DNA of 64,000 nt from an uncultured Bacteroidales bacterium (GCA_902792895.1 CADBBK010000007.1:1-64000), one strand, 5' to 3'; counted from the first letter of the stretch, positions 42,963 to 52,181 are shown. The notes: a model not told the origin generated them from the sequence alone. A program made the numbers and translations.

Positions 42963-44306
42963 TCAGCGCTTGCGCCCGAGGATGGAGCGGAAGAAGAAAA
43001 TCGTCAACGGGATAGCGAGGATGAAGGCCAGCACATCACACACGGCCTGACAGATTTCCACGCCGAACAGCCCCAGCACACGGGGCAAAATCAAGATTAA
43101 CGGAATAAAGAAAATGCCATTGCGGGCGGCAGCCAGCACATTGGCCGACACGCTGCGGTTACAAGTCTGCAGCGTCATGTTGCACACGGTAACCACCGCT
43201 GCCATGGGCAGGGCCACCAGTTGCCAGCGCAGGGCGACGGCTCCCACAGCGACCACCTCGGGGTCGTCACGCAGGAGGTCCACCAACTGCTCGGCGAAGA
43301 CAAAGGCGGGACCGCACATCACCGCCAGCACGGCCATGTCGAGCAGGATAGTGAAATAGAAACCCCGGAGCAAACGCTTATAATTGCCCGCACCATAGTT
43401 GAAGCCGCAGAAGGGCTGATACCCCTGCCCCACCCCGATGATGATGGCAAAGATGATGAACGCCAGCCGCGACACGATGGACATGCCGGCAATCGCCGCG
43501 TCGCCATACACGCCGGCGGCCACGTTGAGCATCAGCGTGGCGATACTTGCCAGCGCCTGACGCGTGAGCGACGGTGTGCCGCCCTTGAGAATCTCTTGCT
43601 GGAAGTGCCACTTGCGCGAGGCCTGCGAGAGTTTGATGGGGATGTTCTCGCCACGGCGCGACATCACCCACAGCACGATGAAACCGAATAACTGGCTCAG
43701 CACCGTGCCGATGGCTGTACCCAAAATGCCCAGCCCGAAGGTGAACATGAACAGCGGCACCAGCACCACGTTGAGCACCGCACCCGATATCATGCCGTAC
43801 ATCGCCTGGGTGGCATTGCCCTGGAAACGCATCTGGTTGTTGATAACCATCGAAGCGGTCATCAACGGTGCGCCCAGCAGAATCACGCCCATGAACTGCA
43901 TGGTATAGGGCAGGATGGTGGGCGTCGAGCCCAAGGCAATAGACAACGGTTTGAGGAATACCAGGCCCAGGACGGCAATAATGACACCATAGACGATACT
44001 GCCCACAAACGAAGTCGCAGCCATCTGCCGCGCCTCGTCCAGGCGACGTGCGCCCAAGTGACGCGACATGTAGGTGCCTGAGCCCTGACCGAACAAGAAC
44101 CCGATGGACTGGATGATGGCCATCACAGGGAAGACAACCCCCACAGCAGCAGTCGCCTGGGTGTTGATGAGGCCCACAAAATAGGTATCTACCAGATTGT
44201 AGATGCTCGTGACAAGCATACTGATAATGGTAGGCACCGCCATCGCGGGAATCACGCGACGGATTGGGGCCGTGGTCAGAAAAGTATAGTTGTCTTGCTT
44301 GCGCAT
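42963..44306 (-). CDS. MATE family efflux transporter
   Basis: This 447-residue inner-membrane protein has about twelve transmembrane helices. It has the MATE hallmarks: an N-terminal IPAMAVPTIISMLVTSIYNL segment and the FLFGQGSGTYMSRHLGAR region (about residues 72-89). MatE domains should export toxic compounds or metabolites using Na+ or protons; the substrate cannot be read from sequence. It is convergent with the DUF2807 gene with a 9-bp gap. Its promoter lies at 44398-44405. Confidence 0.92.
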   Translation of the reverse strand: MRKQDNYTFLTTAPIRRVIPAMAVPTIISMLVTSIYNLVDTYFVGLINTQATAAVGVVFPVMAIIQSIGFLFGQGSGTYMSRHLGARRLDEARQMAATSFVGSIVYGVIIAVLGLVFLKPLSIALGSTPTILPYTMQFMGVILLGAPLMTASMVINNQMRFQGNATQAMYGMISGAVLNVVLVPLFMFTFGLGILGTAIGTVLSQLFGFIVLWVMSRRGENIPIKLSQASRKWHFQQEILKGGTPSLTRQALASIATLMLNVAAGVYGDAAIAGMSIVSRLAFIIFAIIIGVGQGYQPFCGFNYGAGNYKRLLRGFYFTILLDMAVLAVMCGPAFVFAEQLVDLLRDDPEVVAVGAVALRWQLVALPMAAVVTVCNMTLQTCNRSVSANVLAAARNGIFFIPLILILPRVLGLFGVEICQAVCDVLAFILAIPLTIFFFRSILGRKR

Positions 44307-44397
44307 CGAGAATCTTGGCTTTTTAAAGTCAACTTAGCAGTGCCTCATCCACTGAAGCAAACTTCACGGCATTCGCATTGCTCAAGTTTTGAGGGTG

Positions 44398-44405
44398 CAA
44401 AGGTA
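44398..44405 (-). promoter_or_regulatory. Promoter of the MATE gene (-7 element)
   Basis: The minus strand reads TACCTTTG, a TAnnTTTG match, about 92 bp upstream of the start codon. Confidence 0.55.
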
Positions 44406-44553
44406 CAACTTTTCAGCAAACCAAGCGCAAAGCAACCACCCTCTTTTTTCCTTATGCATCTCCAAAAATGTGATTCTTTACTGGCAACACCTTATGCGAA
44501 GATTCATCTTGTTGCTTTACATTTAATTATTGGGGAATTTTCCTTTTAAAAAA

Positions 44554-44584
44554 TTGCAGGTATCGAGAATTTTGACTATTTTTG
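44554..44584 (+). promoter_or_regulatory. Promoter of the FKBP gene
   Basis: TTG (44554-44556) and TATTTTTG (44577-44584) are 20 bp apart. Confidence 0.6.
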
Positions 44585-44718
44585 TATACAAGTGGTGCAA
44601 ACGACGAATTTCAATCAATGGCTCCGCAAAACTAAATCGCTAAAAATAAACAGTATACGATACTTTTGAAAACTCTTTTATTAACTTATTCATCCCGATG
44701 ACGGGTTATAGTACAATT

Positions 44719-45558
44719 ATGAGAAAACTCTTCACTTTAATCATTGTCCTCTTGTTTTCAATGTTTGCCATTGAGAGTTATTGCCAGAGTCTTGGTAATC
44801 AAGAAAAACTCACTGAATCGATGGACTCCCTGAGCAAAGTTTTCGGTGACCTATACGGCGCCGGTATGGGACAGCAACTGCGTGAAATAGACCCCTCCAC
44901 CAACATGGAGATGGCACTTAAGGGCATTGAGTACATAGCCAATGCCGACACCTGCAATGATTTCGTGATGGGCCTGCAGATGGGTATGCAGATCGCACAA
45001 CTCTATCAGGGTGTTGAGCAGCAGTGCGGGATACCCCTCAACAAGGACCTGTTCATGAAGCACATGCGCGACGCATTCCTAAGCGACATCACCTTGAGCC
45101 AGGATGAAATGTATGAACTTCAGAACAAGATTGAACCTATGCTCTACAAGGTAGTAGAACAGTCCCCCAGGGCTATCGCCAACAAAAAGGCAGGTGAGGA
45201 ATACATGGCCGGGCTGAAGAATGACAAGAACTACACCTTCACCCAGAGCGGCATCGCCTTTAAAGTGATTAAGGAAGGAACCGGAGATTACTTCAACGAA
45301 GATGATATTGTAATCGTCCGCTATGAGGGGCGCCACCTGAATGGTGAAGTATTTGAAGCTAGTGATGAAGAGCCCGATACGTTAGACCTCACCAGTACTA
45401 TTGCCGGTTTTGCCGTGGTGGTTCAACTTATGAAGCCAGGCGGCAAAGTGACGGCAGTCATTCCTCCCGAACAAGCGTATGGCGCCATGGGCACCAATTA
45501 TATCGAGCCTAATGAGACTTTGATTTTTGACATTGAGGCTATCGGAGTCCAGGAATAA
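44719..45558 (+). CDS. Exported FKBP-type peptidyl-prolyl cis-trans isomerase
   Basis: This 279-residue protein has a signal peptide (residues 1-24 from MRKLFTLI), an N-terminal FKBP_N dimerisation part rich in helices (about 25-170), and a C-terminal FKBP domain (about 180-279). Family positions are partly kept: VRYEGRHLNGEVFEAS, PGGKVTAVIPPEQAYGAMG and IEPNETLIFDIEAIGV. It should help fold exported proteins. Met at 44698 is an alternative start, but the signal peptide fits best from 44719. Confidence 0.9.
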   Translation: MRKLFTLIIVLLFSMFAIESYCQSLGNQEKLTESMDSLSKVFGDLYGAGMGQQLREIDPSTNMEMALKGIEYIANADTCNDFVMGLQMGMQIAQLYQGVEQQCGIPLNKDLFMKHMRDAFLSDITLSQDEMYELQNKIEPMLYKVVEQSPRAIANKKAGEEYMAGLKNDKNYTFTQSGIAFKVIKEGTGDYFNEDDIVIVRYEGRHLNGEVFEASDEEPDTLDLTSTIAGFAVVVQLMKPGGKVTAVIPPEQAYGAMGTNYIEPNETLIFDIEAIGVQE

Positions 45559-45581
45559 TTTAATCTCGACGAAATCACGCG

Positions 45582-45624
45582 AATGTCGGTTTCTGCCAAA
45601 ATCAAGTTGGTAGAAGCCGACATT
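45582..45624. repeat. Hairpin downstream of the FKBP gene
   Basis: AATGTCGGTTTCT pairs with AGAAGCCGACATT at 12 of 13 positions around a 17-base loop. No T-run follows on either strand, so termination is uncertain. Confidence 0.5.
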
Positions 45625-45776
45625 TGTGGTTGAAAAGTGAGTCCGCCGACTTTGTGATGATGGATGAATGATGTGCGAGGAGGTGATGTGGATGCCAAGT
45701 TGTTAAAGTTGTTTTTTATAATCCCACGGCAAACAATTCATGGATTTATATAGAAATGTATTTCTTGTTTTCAAAG

Positions 45777-46463
45777 TCAGTTGTCTGAGTCGAGCAGCCA
45801 CTTGATGCCCTTGACCACGCGCAGCGGCGGGTTCTTGAAGTGATTGCCGGGGTTGAGTTCAAACTTGGTGGGGACGCCTCGCCCGGCCAGCAGGGCGGCT
45901 ATGGCCTGGGTGCGCTCGCCCACGGTCTGCAGCACGGCGTTGCGCGAGGTGCTTTCCTGTTCGCCCACCGAGAGGTAGGTCCCCTGTAGCGCCACGGCAA
46001 GCTCATGCTCACGGGCATATTCAAGCCAGCCAGGATACCACATCGAGCCCGATGCCGACAGGATGCGTGTGAACAGGTCGGTTTGGAAGGCGCTCCACAC
46101 CGCAAACAATCCGCCCAACGAGTAACCCGCCAGGCAACGCCATGCGGGCGGCGCATCGAGCAGACGCTCGACCTGCGGCACCACCTCGGTCGTGAGCATG
46201 GGCAACCACTGGGGAGCCTCGCCCGCAAAATTGTCATTCTTGGAAACCACCGTCTCGATGGGCCACGGCGACAACTCCTGGTTCCAGTGCAGCCCGCTGA
46301 TGGTCACCAGGTTAAACCCGCTGCAGTCCACTTGCTTGCAGGCCTCAAGCAACAACTGCCCATTCTCATGATAATCAATCGAATAGACTAACGGCGCGCT
46401 CCCCTGCACCAGCCGGTACAGGCACACCCTGCGGTGGCCGAATTTCAATTCCTGTATCTCCAT
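45777..46463 (-). CDS. Alpha/beta hydrolase, putative esterase
   Basis: This 228-residue cytoplasmic protein has an alpha/beta-hydrolase plan of the esterase D/IroE kind (PF00756-like). The nucleophile elbow GYSLGG is near residue 112, and a late acid/His pair is suggested by SVGEQE and NPGNHFKN. The substrate is unknown. A TAATTTTG -7 element on the minus strand (46469-46476) ends only 5 bp before the ATG, so the mRNA may be leaderless. It is divergent from the CPBP protease gene. Confidence 0.75.
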   Translation of the reverse strand: MEIQELKFGHRRVCLYRLVQGSAPLVYSIDYHENGQLLLEACKQVDCSGFNLVTISGLHWNQELSPWPIETVVSKNDNFAGEAPQWLPMLTTEVVPQVERLLDAPPAWRCLAGYSLGGLFAVWSAFQTDLFTRILSASGSMWYPGWLEYAREHELAVALQGTYLSVGEQESTSRNAVLQTVGERTQAIAALLAGRGVPTKFELNPGNHFKNPPLRVVKGIKWLLDSDN

Positions 46464-46488
46464 AGGGGCAAAATTACAAATAAAACGC

Positions 46489-46496
46489 TACCTTTG
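46489..46496 (+). promoter_or_regulatory. Promoter of the CPBP protease gene (-7 element)
   Basis: TACCTTTG matches TAnnTTTG, 27 bp before the ATG at 46523. A minus-strand -7 (46469-46476) lies just left of it, so the two divergent promoters overlap. Confidence 0.55.
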
Positions 46497-46522
46497 TAGC
46501 TCGGACCCAACAATTTTTGACT

Positions 46523-47350
46523 ATGGCATTACCCTCACTTCCCAACAAGAAACGGCCACTGTGGAAATGGATTCTCCTGTTTATCGTAGCTGCTTTTCTG
46601 TCTATCATCGGCTACGGAATGGTCGTCGCTGGCTTTCAGGCATCCAGCAACTTCCTTCACCCCTGTTTCACCATCGTTGCCGCCGCCATCATCCTGGGCC
46701 TTTATGCCCTGTTTGTCCGTTGGATAGAACGACATTGGCCCACCGACCTGTCGCTGCGCCGCCTCGTGCCCGACACCCTGCTGGGCTTGCTCGTGGGCTT
46801 CATCTTCATGGTGCTGGTCGTGAGCACGATTGTGGCCACCGGCTCGGCCACACTAGGCTGGAGAGGTTTCATGGCTAACCAGCAGTTGGACATGTTCATG
46901 ATGTTCCTTGCGGTCGCCGTGGGTGAGGAGATGATATTCCGTGGCGTCATCTTCCGTTGGATTGACGAGCGGTGGAACACTTGGGTGGCACTGCTGATCT
47001 CGGCCATCCTCTTCGGGTGGATACACATCAGCAACGACAATGCCACCTGGTGGTCGTCGCTGGGCATCGCCATCGAGGCCGGCCTGCTGCTCGGCGCCGC
47101 CTACAAGTGGTCGGGCAACCTGTGGGTTCCCATCGGCATCCACTGGGCATGGAATTACACCCAGGGCAACATCTTCGGTTTCGCCGTGTCGGGGACCCAT
47201 GCCGGGACTACCATGCTCACCCCTACCGTCCACGGCCCGGACATCATCACGGGCGGTGGTTTTGGCCCCGAAGCCTCGATTATCTCTGTCACGCTGGGCG
47301 TCCTGCTCACCCTCGTTTTCCTCACCAACCGCTACCGCCGACGCGCCTGA
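46523..47350 (+). CDS. CPBP family intramembrane metalloprotease
   Basis: This 275-residue inner-membrane protein has about eight hydrophobic segments. The abortive-infection/CAAX-protease motifs are in order: EEMIFRG (about residues 135-141), FGWIHISN (about 165-172) and HWAWN (about 211-215). It is a Rce1-like membrane protease or, in some bacteria, a factor in bacteriocin immunity; its substrate is unknown. I chose the ATG at 46523 over the TTG at 46517. Confidence 0.88.
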   Translation: MALPSLPNKKRPLWKWILLFIVAAFLSIIGYGMVVAGFQASSNFLHPCFTIVAAAIILGLYALFVRWIERHWPTDLSLRRLVPDTLLGLLVGFIFMVLVVSTIVATGSATLGWRGFMANQQLDMFMMFLAVAVGEEMIFRGVIFRWIDERWNTWVALLISAILFGWIHISNDNATWWSSLGIAIEAGLLLGAAYKWSGNLWVPIGIHWAWNYTQGNIFGFAVSGTHAGTTMLTPTVHGPDIITGGGFGPEASIISVTLGVLLTLVFLTNRYRRRA

Positions 47351-47369
47351 CGGGCTGGCGCTGTGACGT

Positions 47370-48071
47370 TTAAAACGGGCCCTCGTAATCCTTAGCACAA
47401 GTTGCCGACGTGTCGGTGATGTCGTGTTGGATTCTGGAACTTGCTCCATAGCACTGACGTTTTTGACGGCTATGCTCACGCACCTTGATGCGCAGTGAGT
47501 TCAACAAGTGTTTATAGCTGCGGTCACTTTCCTCGGTAAATTCCCAGTCGTTGAGCACAGCCCGCACCATCTGCCGGTACTCGTCGGGCGTGATGTCCAG
47601 CGACATGCAGGCCTGTTCGACACGAAGGCTATTATTGAAAATTTCCTTTTCAAAATTTTCGTTCTCGCGCGAGTCAACAACATCAACAACAAGATTTTTT
47701 TTATTTTTTTCTTCTATAGGGGGTGTGGGGGAAAGGTCTTCTTTTTTGCTTTTTTTTGTGGGTTTTTCCTCGGTTTCATCGGCCGGAATCGTCATCTCGG
47801 TGGCCGACTTGCGGCGCGGCCGGCCACCTTTGGCACCGTTGACGCGGTTGGTGGCCAAGCGCTGCAGGCTCTCGTCAATCGACGGCCGCAACATGGCAAA
47901 GGCCAGTCGCAGTCCCGAGTTGCTGAGATACTGCTCAATGTCCTCTTTACCAGCCATGTGTGCTGCCAGTGCCTTGAGCAGACGGCCCAACTCACCGGGC
48001 TTGAGTACAGCGGTCACCAGCGCCAGGTCATCGATATCAACCATGATGTTTAGCATGTTTTTCATGTTCAT
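47370..48071 (-). CDS. DUF6291-like protein, phage or mobile-element type
   Basis: This 233-residue protein has an N-terminal region (about 10-85) ending AFAMLRPSIDESLQRLA then NGAKGGRPRRKS, which resembles DUF6291. The middle (85-130) is a Lys/Glu linker encoded by runs of eight, seven, six and eight A bases on the coding strand. The C-terminal part (about 145-215) is helical and basic (RSYKHLLNSLRIKVREHS). Such proteins are usually found in phage or integrated elements next to replication genes, but no other mobile genes are seen here. Function unknown. Its leader has three 11-bp repeats. Confidence 0.65.
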   Translation of the reverse strand: MNMKNMLNIMVDIDDLALVTAVLKPGELGRLLKALAAHMAGKEDIEQYLSNSGLRLAFAMLRPSIDESLQRLATNRVNGAKGGRPRRKSATEMTIPADETEEKPTKKSKKEDLSPTPPIEEKNKKNLVVDVVDSRENENFEKEIFNNSLRVEQACMSLDITPDEYRQMVRAVLNDWEFTEESDRSYKHLLNSLRIKVREHSRQKRQCYGASSRIQHDITDTSATCAKDYEGPF

Positions 48072-48075
48072 TTTT

Positions 48076-48108
48076 CGGTTTTAAGTCGGTTTTAGGTCGG
48101 TTTTTTTT
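48076..48108. repeat. Three 11-bp direct repeats in the leader of the DUF6291-like gene
   Basis: CGGTTTTAAGT, CGGTTTTAGGT and CGGTTTTTTTT follow head to tail between the promoter and the start codon, as an operator or iteron array would. Confidence 0.7.
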
Positions 48109-48118
48109 CTTTCTGCAG

Positions 48119-48150
48119 CAAATGTACAGCCTGTCACAACCTGTCCGCAA
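48119..48150 (-). promoter_or_regulatory. Promoter of the DUF6291-like gene
   Basis: TACATTTG at 48119-48126 on the minus strand with TTG at 48148-48150, 21 bp apart. Confidence 0.55.
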
Positions 48151-48247
48151 GACCAAAAAGCACAAGAGGGGCGCCTCTGCCCTTTCTGGTGAGGATTGGA
48201 GCAGGATTTGGCATGATTTTTGAGAATCGGGGCGCGAGAATCAGGAT

Positions 48248-48281
48248 TTTGACCATCTGATGGAAAAAATGATTACCTTTG
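48248..48281 (+). promoter_or_regulatory. Promoter of the lipoprotein gene
   Basis: TACCTTTG at 48274-48281; TTTG at 48248-48251 is 22 bp upstream. The start codon is about 38 bp downstream. Confidence 0.55.
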
Positions 48282-48318
48282 CGGGCAATCAACGATTATC
48301 TTTTTTAATAACTATCAA

Positions 48319-49116
48319 ATGACGATGAAACAGATCAAGCAATGGTTGATGGTTGCCGCCGTGATGGCACTGTGCGGCACGATGACGGGCTGCAAGGGCA
48401 ATGCCCAGCGCCCTGTGAACGGAACGATGGAAGAGGCTGTTGCGCCGGGCGAAGCGCCCCAGGCTGTAGTGGACCTGATGAAGCATGTCACCATCGATGA
48501 CTGCTACGAGACGCTCATGGATGACAAGACCACAGGCATCGGCGTGTGGAGCCTGATGAAGTGCTCCGACACGGTTTCGTGCGAGGGCTACGGCATGGTC
48601 ATCGGCAAGGGAGACGTGAAGACTGCCCTGCCCCAGCTGCGCCACGGCCGCATGTCACGGGCTCGCTACGACGCTGCCACGGGCGACTTGTGGATTCTGG
48701 GCAGTGACCTGGAGGGCACCGGCGTCAATGTCGAGCGTCCCTACCTGCTCCGCTTTGGTGACGACGGCTATGCCACCATCGTGAATTCGATTGACCCCTA
48801 CGAGGTGCAGCAGGCCCTTTGCAAGGTTCTGACCTACAGCATCGACGGCCAGGATATCACCTTCTATAACGAAGGTAAGCCGCTGACCACCGTGACCAAC
48901 CACATCGAGGACATGGGCGGTTTCATGGACGATGCCATCTACATCGGCGAGCAGATTGCCTACAGCATCGAGGGCCCGCTGACGGTACAAGTCACCCCCG
49001 GTATCAACTTCGTGGTCGGCAAGGTACTGCACTACGACGACATGCCCACCATCACCGCTACCGTCAACTTGACGGACAACGGCATCACCTTGAGCGACAT
49101 CAAGGCTGAGCAGTAA
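48319..49116 (+). CDS. Lipoprotein of unknown function
   Basis: This 265-residue protein has a signal sequence with a lipobox-like end (GTMTGC), with the acylated Cys near residue 25. The mature part is beta-rich with alternating short strands (SYSIDGQDITFYN, VTNHIEDMGGF), and I recognise no family. The ATG at 48325 (MKQIKQW) is an alternative start. It ends at a strong bidirectional terminator shared with the Na/Pi symporter gene. Confidence 0.8.
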   Translation: MTMKQIKQWLMVAAVMALCGTMTGCKGNAQRPVNGTMEEAVAPGEAPQAVVDLMKHVTIDDCYETLMDDKTTGIGVWSLMKCSDTVSCEGYGMVIGKGDVKTALPQLRHGRMSRARYDAATGDLWILGSDLEGTGVNVERPYLLRFGDDGYATIVNSIDPYEVQQALCKVLTYSIDGQDITFYNEGKPLTTVTNHIEDMGGFMDDAIYIGEQIAYSIEGPLTVQVTPGINFVVGKVLHYDDMPTITATVNLTDNGITLSDIKAEQ

Positions 49117-49140
49117 GGGGTCCTGGAGGCCGAAAAAAGG

Positions 49141-49175
49141 GGGGACGGTTCAACAACATGAATCGTCCCCTTTTT
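49141..49175. terminator. Bidirectional intrinsic terminator
   Basis: A 12-bp stem (49141-49152 with 49159-49170, one G-U pair) with TTTTT on the right and AAAAAA on the left serves the lipoprotein gene and the converging Na/Pi symporter gene. Confidence 0.9.
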
Positions 49176-49192
49176 AGGCTCTAATCGGAGCT

Positions 49193-51022
49193 TTACTTGC
49201 CGCCCATGGCAACCTTCTCGGGGTTGAGCTCGCCGATGGGGAGGTTGCTCGTTACCGAAGAACTGCGGCGCATGATATCCTCCATGCTGTCGATGACGTT
49301 GACAATGAAGTCGCCCAGTTTCTCGGCCTCGCACACGATATCCATGTAGAAGATACCAGCCTTGTAGGGGTACTTCTTCTGGTTGACGTTCTCGATGTTC
49401 TCGGTGCGGCAGGCGTTGCGGAAGTTGTTGATTTCGCGCTCCTTGTTGTAGCTGCGCATGAGGTCCTCGGCAGTGACATTGTCGATGTCGCTGAGCACAG
49501 CAAGCATGTTGGTCATCGCCTCGCTGACGAGACGCAGCATCTCATCGATGTTGGCATAGTTGTACTCGTTGAAGTGGGCGTCGGCCTCCTCCTTGCGCAC
49601 AAGGGCCTTGGCAATGTTGTTGCAGCTGTCGCCGATGCTCTCCAGCTCGCTGATGATGCTCAACAGGCTGGCCACGCGGGCCTTGGCCTGGCTACTCAAG
49701 CGTCCATCGAGCACCTTGTTGAGGTAGCTGCCGATTTCAAACTCCATGCGGTCGGTGATGTCCTCATACTTCTGAATACGCGAGAGAATCTTGTTGAACT
49801 CGGGTGTACCAGTCTTGGTGTGCACGAGTTCCTTGACCATGCCAAGCATGCGCTCCACGCGGTTGGCAAACACGACAATCTCGCGCTGTGCCTGGTCGAT
49901 ATTCAACTCGCTCGCACTCATCAGACCGCCCTGGATGTACTTGAGCTGGAACTCCTCATCCTCCTTCTTGCGGCTCTTGATGATGCTGTTGAGCAACTTG
50001 ACGTACAACTTGGTGAACCATATCATGATCAATAGGTTGCACACCTTGAAGATGGTGTGGAACATCGTCATGCCGATGGACATGGCCACCTGCTCCTGCG
50101 CCAGGGCACTGCCGTCAACACTGGCACCAGCCTTGACACTGTTGTACAGGGCCAGGGGGTCGCCCAGGTGGAACAGGTCCTTGACCACCCAGGTCACCAT
50201 CGACACGAAGGGATGGAAAATAATCAGTACCCACACGGCACCGAACAAGTTGAACAGCGCATGGCCCAATGCGGCTTTCTTGGCCTCGGCATTACCGCCA
50301 AGCGATGCCAGCAACGGGGTGATGGAGGTACCGATGCTCGCACCCAGCACCATTGCACAGGCGATGTCAAACGAAATCCAACCCTTGGCCGCCATAATCA
50401 GCACTACGGCAAACGTCGCGGCACTCGACTGAATCACCATCGTGACGAGCCAGCCGACGAGGGTGAAAATCAGAATCGACAGGAAGCCCATCGACGTGAA
50501 CTGCTGCAGGCCGGCGAAGACCTCGGGCGACTTGGACAGGTCAGGCACATTGGCGCTGATGGCATCCAGACCCATGAACAGGAACGAGAAACCGATGAGC
50601 AACTCACCGATGTTCTTGTAGTTGTTCCGCTTGATGAAAAGCATGGGCACGGCTATCGCCAGCAAGGGCAACAGGAAGGCCGACATCTTGACCTTGAAGC
50701 CGAAGATGGCGATAATCCACTCGGTGAACGTAGTACCCACCGCGGCACCGAAGCTCACTGCGAGCGACTGCTCCAGCGGCATCAGGCCGGCGTTGACAAA
50801 GCTGACCACCATCGATACCGATGCCGACGAACTCTGAATCAGGGCGGTGATAACAATACCGGTGATAACGGCTAAGACACGGTTCTTGGTCATCCATGCC
50901 AGGATGGAACGCAGACGGCTACCTGCAGCCTTCTGCAAACCTTCACTCATGATTTTCATTCCGTAGAGGAACAAGCACACGGCACCTAGCAAAGCCAAAA
51001 GATCAACAAAGCTGTAATCCAT
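49193..51022 (-). CDS. Na/Pi cotransporter family protein with PhoU-like domain
   Basis: This 609-residue inner-membrane protein has two inverted Na_Pi_cotrans repeats, each with the QSSSA/QSSAA signature: QSSSASVSMVVSF near residue 65 and IQSSAATFAVVL near residue 200. A C-terminal cytoplasmic PhoU-like helical domain covers about 360-590. It should take up phosphate, or another anion, with sodium. No pst/pho genes are visible nearby. Confidence 0.92.
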   Translation of the reverse strand: MDYSFVDLLALLGAVCLFLYGMKIMSEGLQKAAGSRLRSILAWMTKNRVLAVITGIVITALIQSSSASVSMVVSFVNAGLMPLEQSLAVSFGAAVGTTFTEWIIAIFGFKVKMSAFLLPLLAIAVPMLFIKRNNYKNIGELLIGFSFLFMGLDAISANVPDLSKSPEVFAGLQQFTSMGFLSILIFTLVGWLVTMVIQSSAATFAVVLIMAAKGWISFDIACAMVLGASIGTSITPLLASLGGNAEAKKAALGHALFNLFGAVWVLIIFHPFVSMVTWVVKDLFHLGDPLALYNSVKAGASVDGSALAQEQVAMSIGMTMFHTIFKVCNLLIMIWFTKLYVKLLNSIIKSRKKEDEEFQLKYIQGGLMSASELNIDQAQREIVVFANRVERMLGMVKELVHTKTGTPEFNKILSRIQKYEDITDRMEFEIGSYLNKVLDGRLSSQAKARVASLLSIISELESIGDSCNNIAKALVRKEEADAHFNEYNYANIDEMLRLVSEAMTNMLAVLSDIDNVTAEDLMRSYNKEREINNFRNACRTENIENVNQKKYPYKAGIFYMDIVCEAEKLGDFIVNVIDSMEDIMRRSSSVTSNLPIGELNPEKVAMGGK

Positions 51023-51176
51023 TAAGTGATAGTAATTTATGGGTGATTATTGTCATTTATACCGCAAAAGTACAACATTTTGCTCTAACAAGCGCTATTT
51101 TATCATCACAAAATCATGATAAACACGCAAATGCTAAACAGTTAAACGGGAATAAGCAATTCTTAATAGAGAATTG

Positions 51177-52181
51177 TCATTCCGGTGCATGGGCGGCACG
51201 GAGCGCCTGGGTGAGGTCCGGACCATTGTAGGTCACCAGGCCAGTGGTGTCGGTGACGGCATACCAGGGCATGGACGACAGGCCCAGCAACTGTATGCCC
51301 TGCTCGAGCGGGCCACCGGGAGCCCAGTAGTGCTGCCATGCGGCAGGGTCGGTGGCAATGGTTTGGTGCCAACGCAGGGTGTCGCTCTCAGCCAGGATGT
51401 CGACAACACGCACGTCAGTACCCTCGACGGCGGTCTCAATCTTACGATTGACGGCATCGCGGTCGGCCTTCGGGTTGGCCCAGAAGCGCAGCAGCGTGAC
51501 GCGGCCGGTGAGCGTGATGGACTCGAAGTCAGCCCCATGGCGCAGCAGCGTGAGTGTCATCATGCGTGGCAGGCTACCATTGCTGTGAGCGGCAAACACC
51601 GCCTTGAGCGCATCGGTGAGTGACTCGGGACGCACCTTGGCGTCGATGGACTCCAACAGTTTGTCCATCTTGGCACGGTCGGTGAAGTCCCCGTAGTCGG
51701 CGACAAGCAGGACCGTAGACAGCAGGTCGGCGGGATGGCCGGCAATGTATTTCTCGATTGCGGCATCCAGGCGGCTGGGATTGGGATCGGTGTAGAAACC
51801 CGCATGCTCGTCGCGGAAGAGTTGCCAGTCCTCGTTCAGGCGGTTACCCTTGACCTTGACACCCATCGGCTTGGAAGCATCACCCTGCACCTTGAGGTGG
51901 TCACCGTTGGCGGCAACGAGCGACACCAGGGGTTTGCCGGTGATGTCTGACAGCAAGACGAGCACAGGCTGGGCAGCCTGCCCCTTGAAGGAGAAGTGCC
52001 CTTTCTTGTCCACTGGAATCTTATCGTCGATGACGCCCGAGTCGCCACAGAAGGTCATCCTGACCATTGTGCCGTTGAGCCCAGTGAGCTGGCCATCGAT
52101 CTTGAAGTCACTGCTGGAGCACGAGGCCATCAGCAGGGCCAGCGTCAGCGCCATGAGGAGTAATAACGGGTTCTTATTCAT
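51177..52181 (-). CDS. DUF4369 lipoprotein with thioredoxin-like fold lacking CxxC
   Basis: This 334-residue protein has a lipoprotein signal (LLMASC, Cys near residue 21), then a DUF4369 domain (about 25-125: FKIDGQLTGLNGTMV), a helical middle, and a C-terminal thioredoxin-like domain (about 225-330: TLLRFWANPKADRDAVNRK). In the related thiol-disulfide proteins of Bacteroidetes the latter has FWxxWCxPC; here neither Cys is present. It is therefore probably not an oxidoreductase and may bind something else. It lies 36 bp after ispG on the same strand. Confidence 0.82.
   Translation of the reverse strand: MNKNPLLLLMALTLALLMASCSSSDFKIDGQLTGLNGTMVRMTFCGDSGVIDDKIPVDKKGHFSFKGQAAQPVLVLLSDITGKPLVSLVAANGDHLKVQGDASKPMGVKVKGNRLNEDWQLFRDEHAGFYTDPNPSRLDAAIEKYIAGHPADLLSTVLLVADYGDFTDRAKMDKLLESIDAKVRPESLTDALKAVFAAHSNGSLPRMMTLTLLRHGADFESITLTGRVTLLRFWANPKADRDAVNRKIETAVEGTDVRVVDILAESDTLRWHQTIATDPAAWQHYWAPGGPLEQGIQLLGLSSMPWYAVTDTTGLVTYNGPDLTQALRAAHAPE

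Larger units (their letters stand above)
44307..44718. other. Divergent gene-free region between MATE and FKBP genes
   Basis: It contains the MATE promoter (44398-44405, minus), the FKBP promoter (44554-44584, plus) and a second TACTTTTG at 44661-44668. GTATAC occurs at 44584 and near 44653. No gene was seen. Confidence 0.7.

Noticed and set aside
47370..48071. An integrated prophage
   Set aside because: Only one phage-type gene is present; no integrase, terminase, structural gene or att repeat is seen in the neighbourhood.
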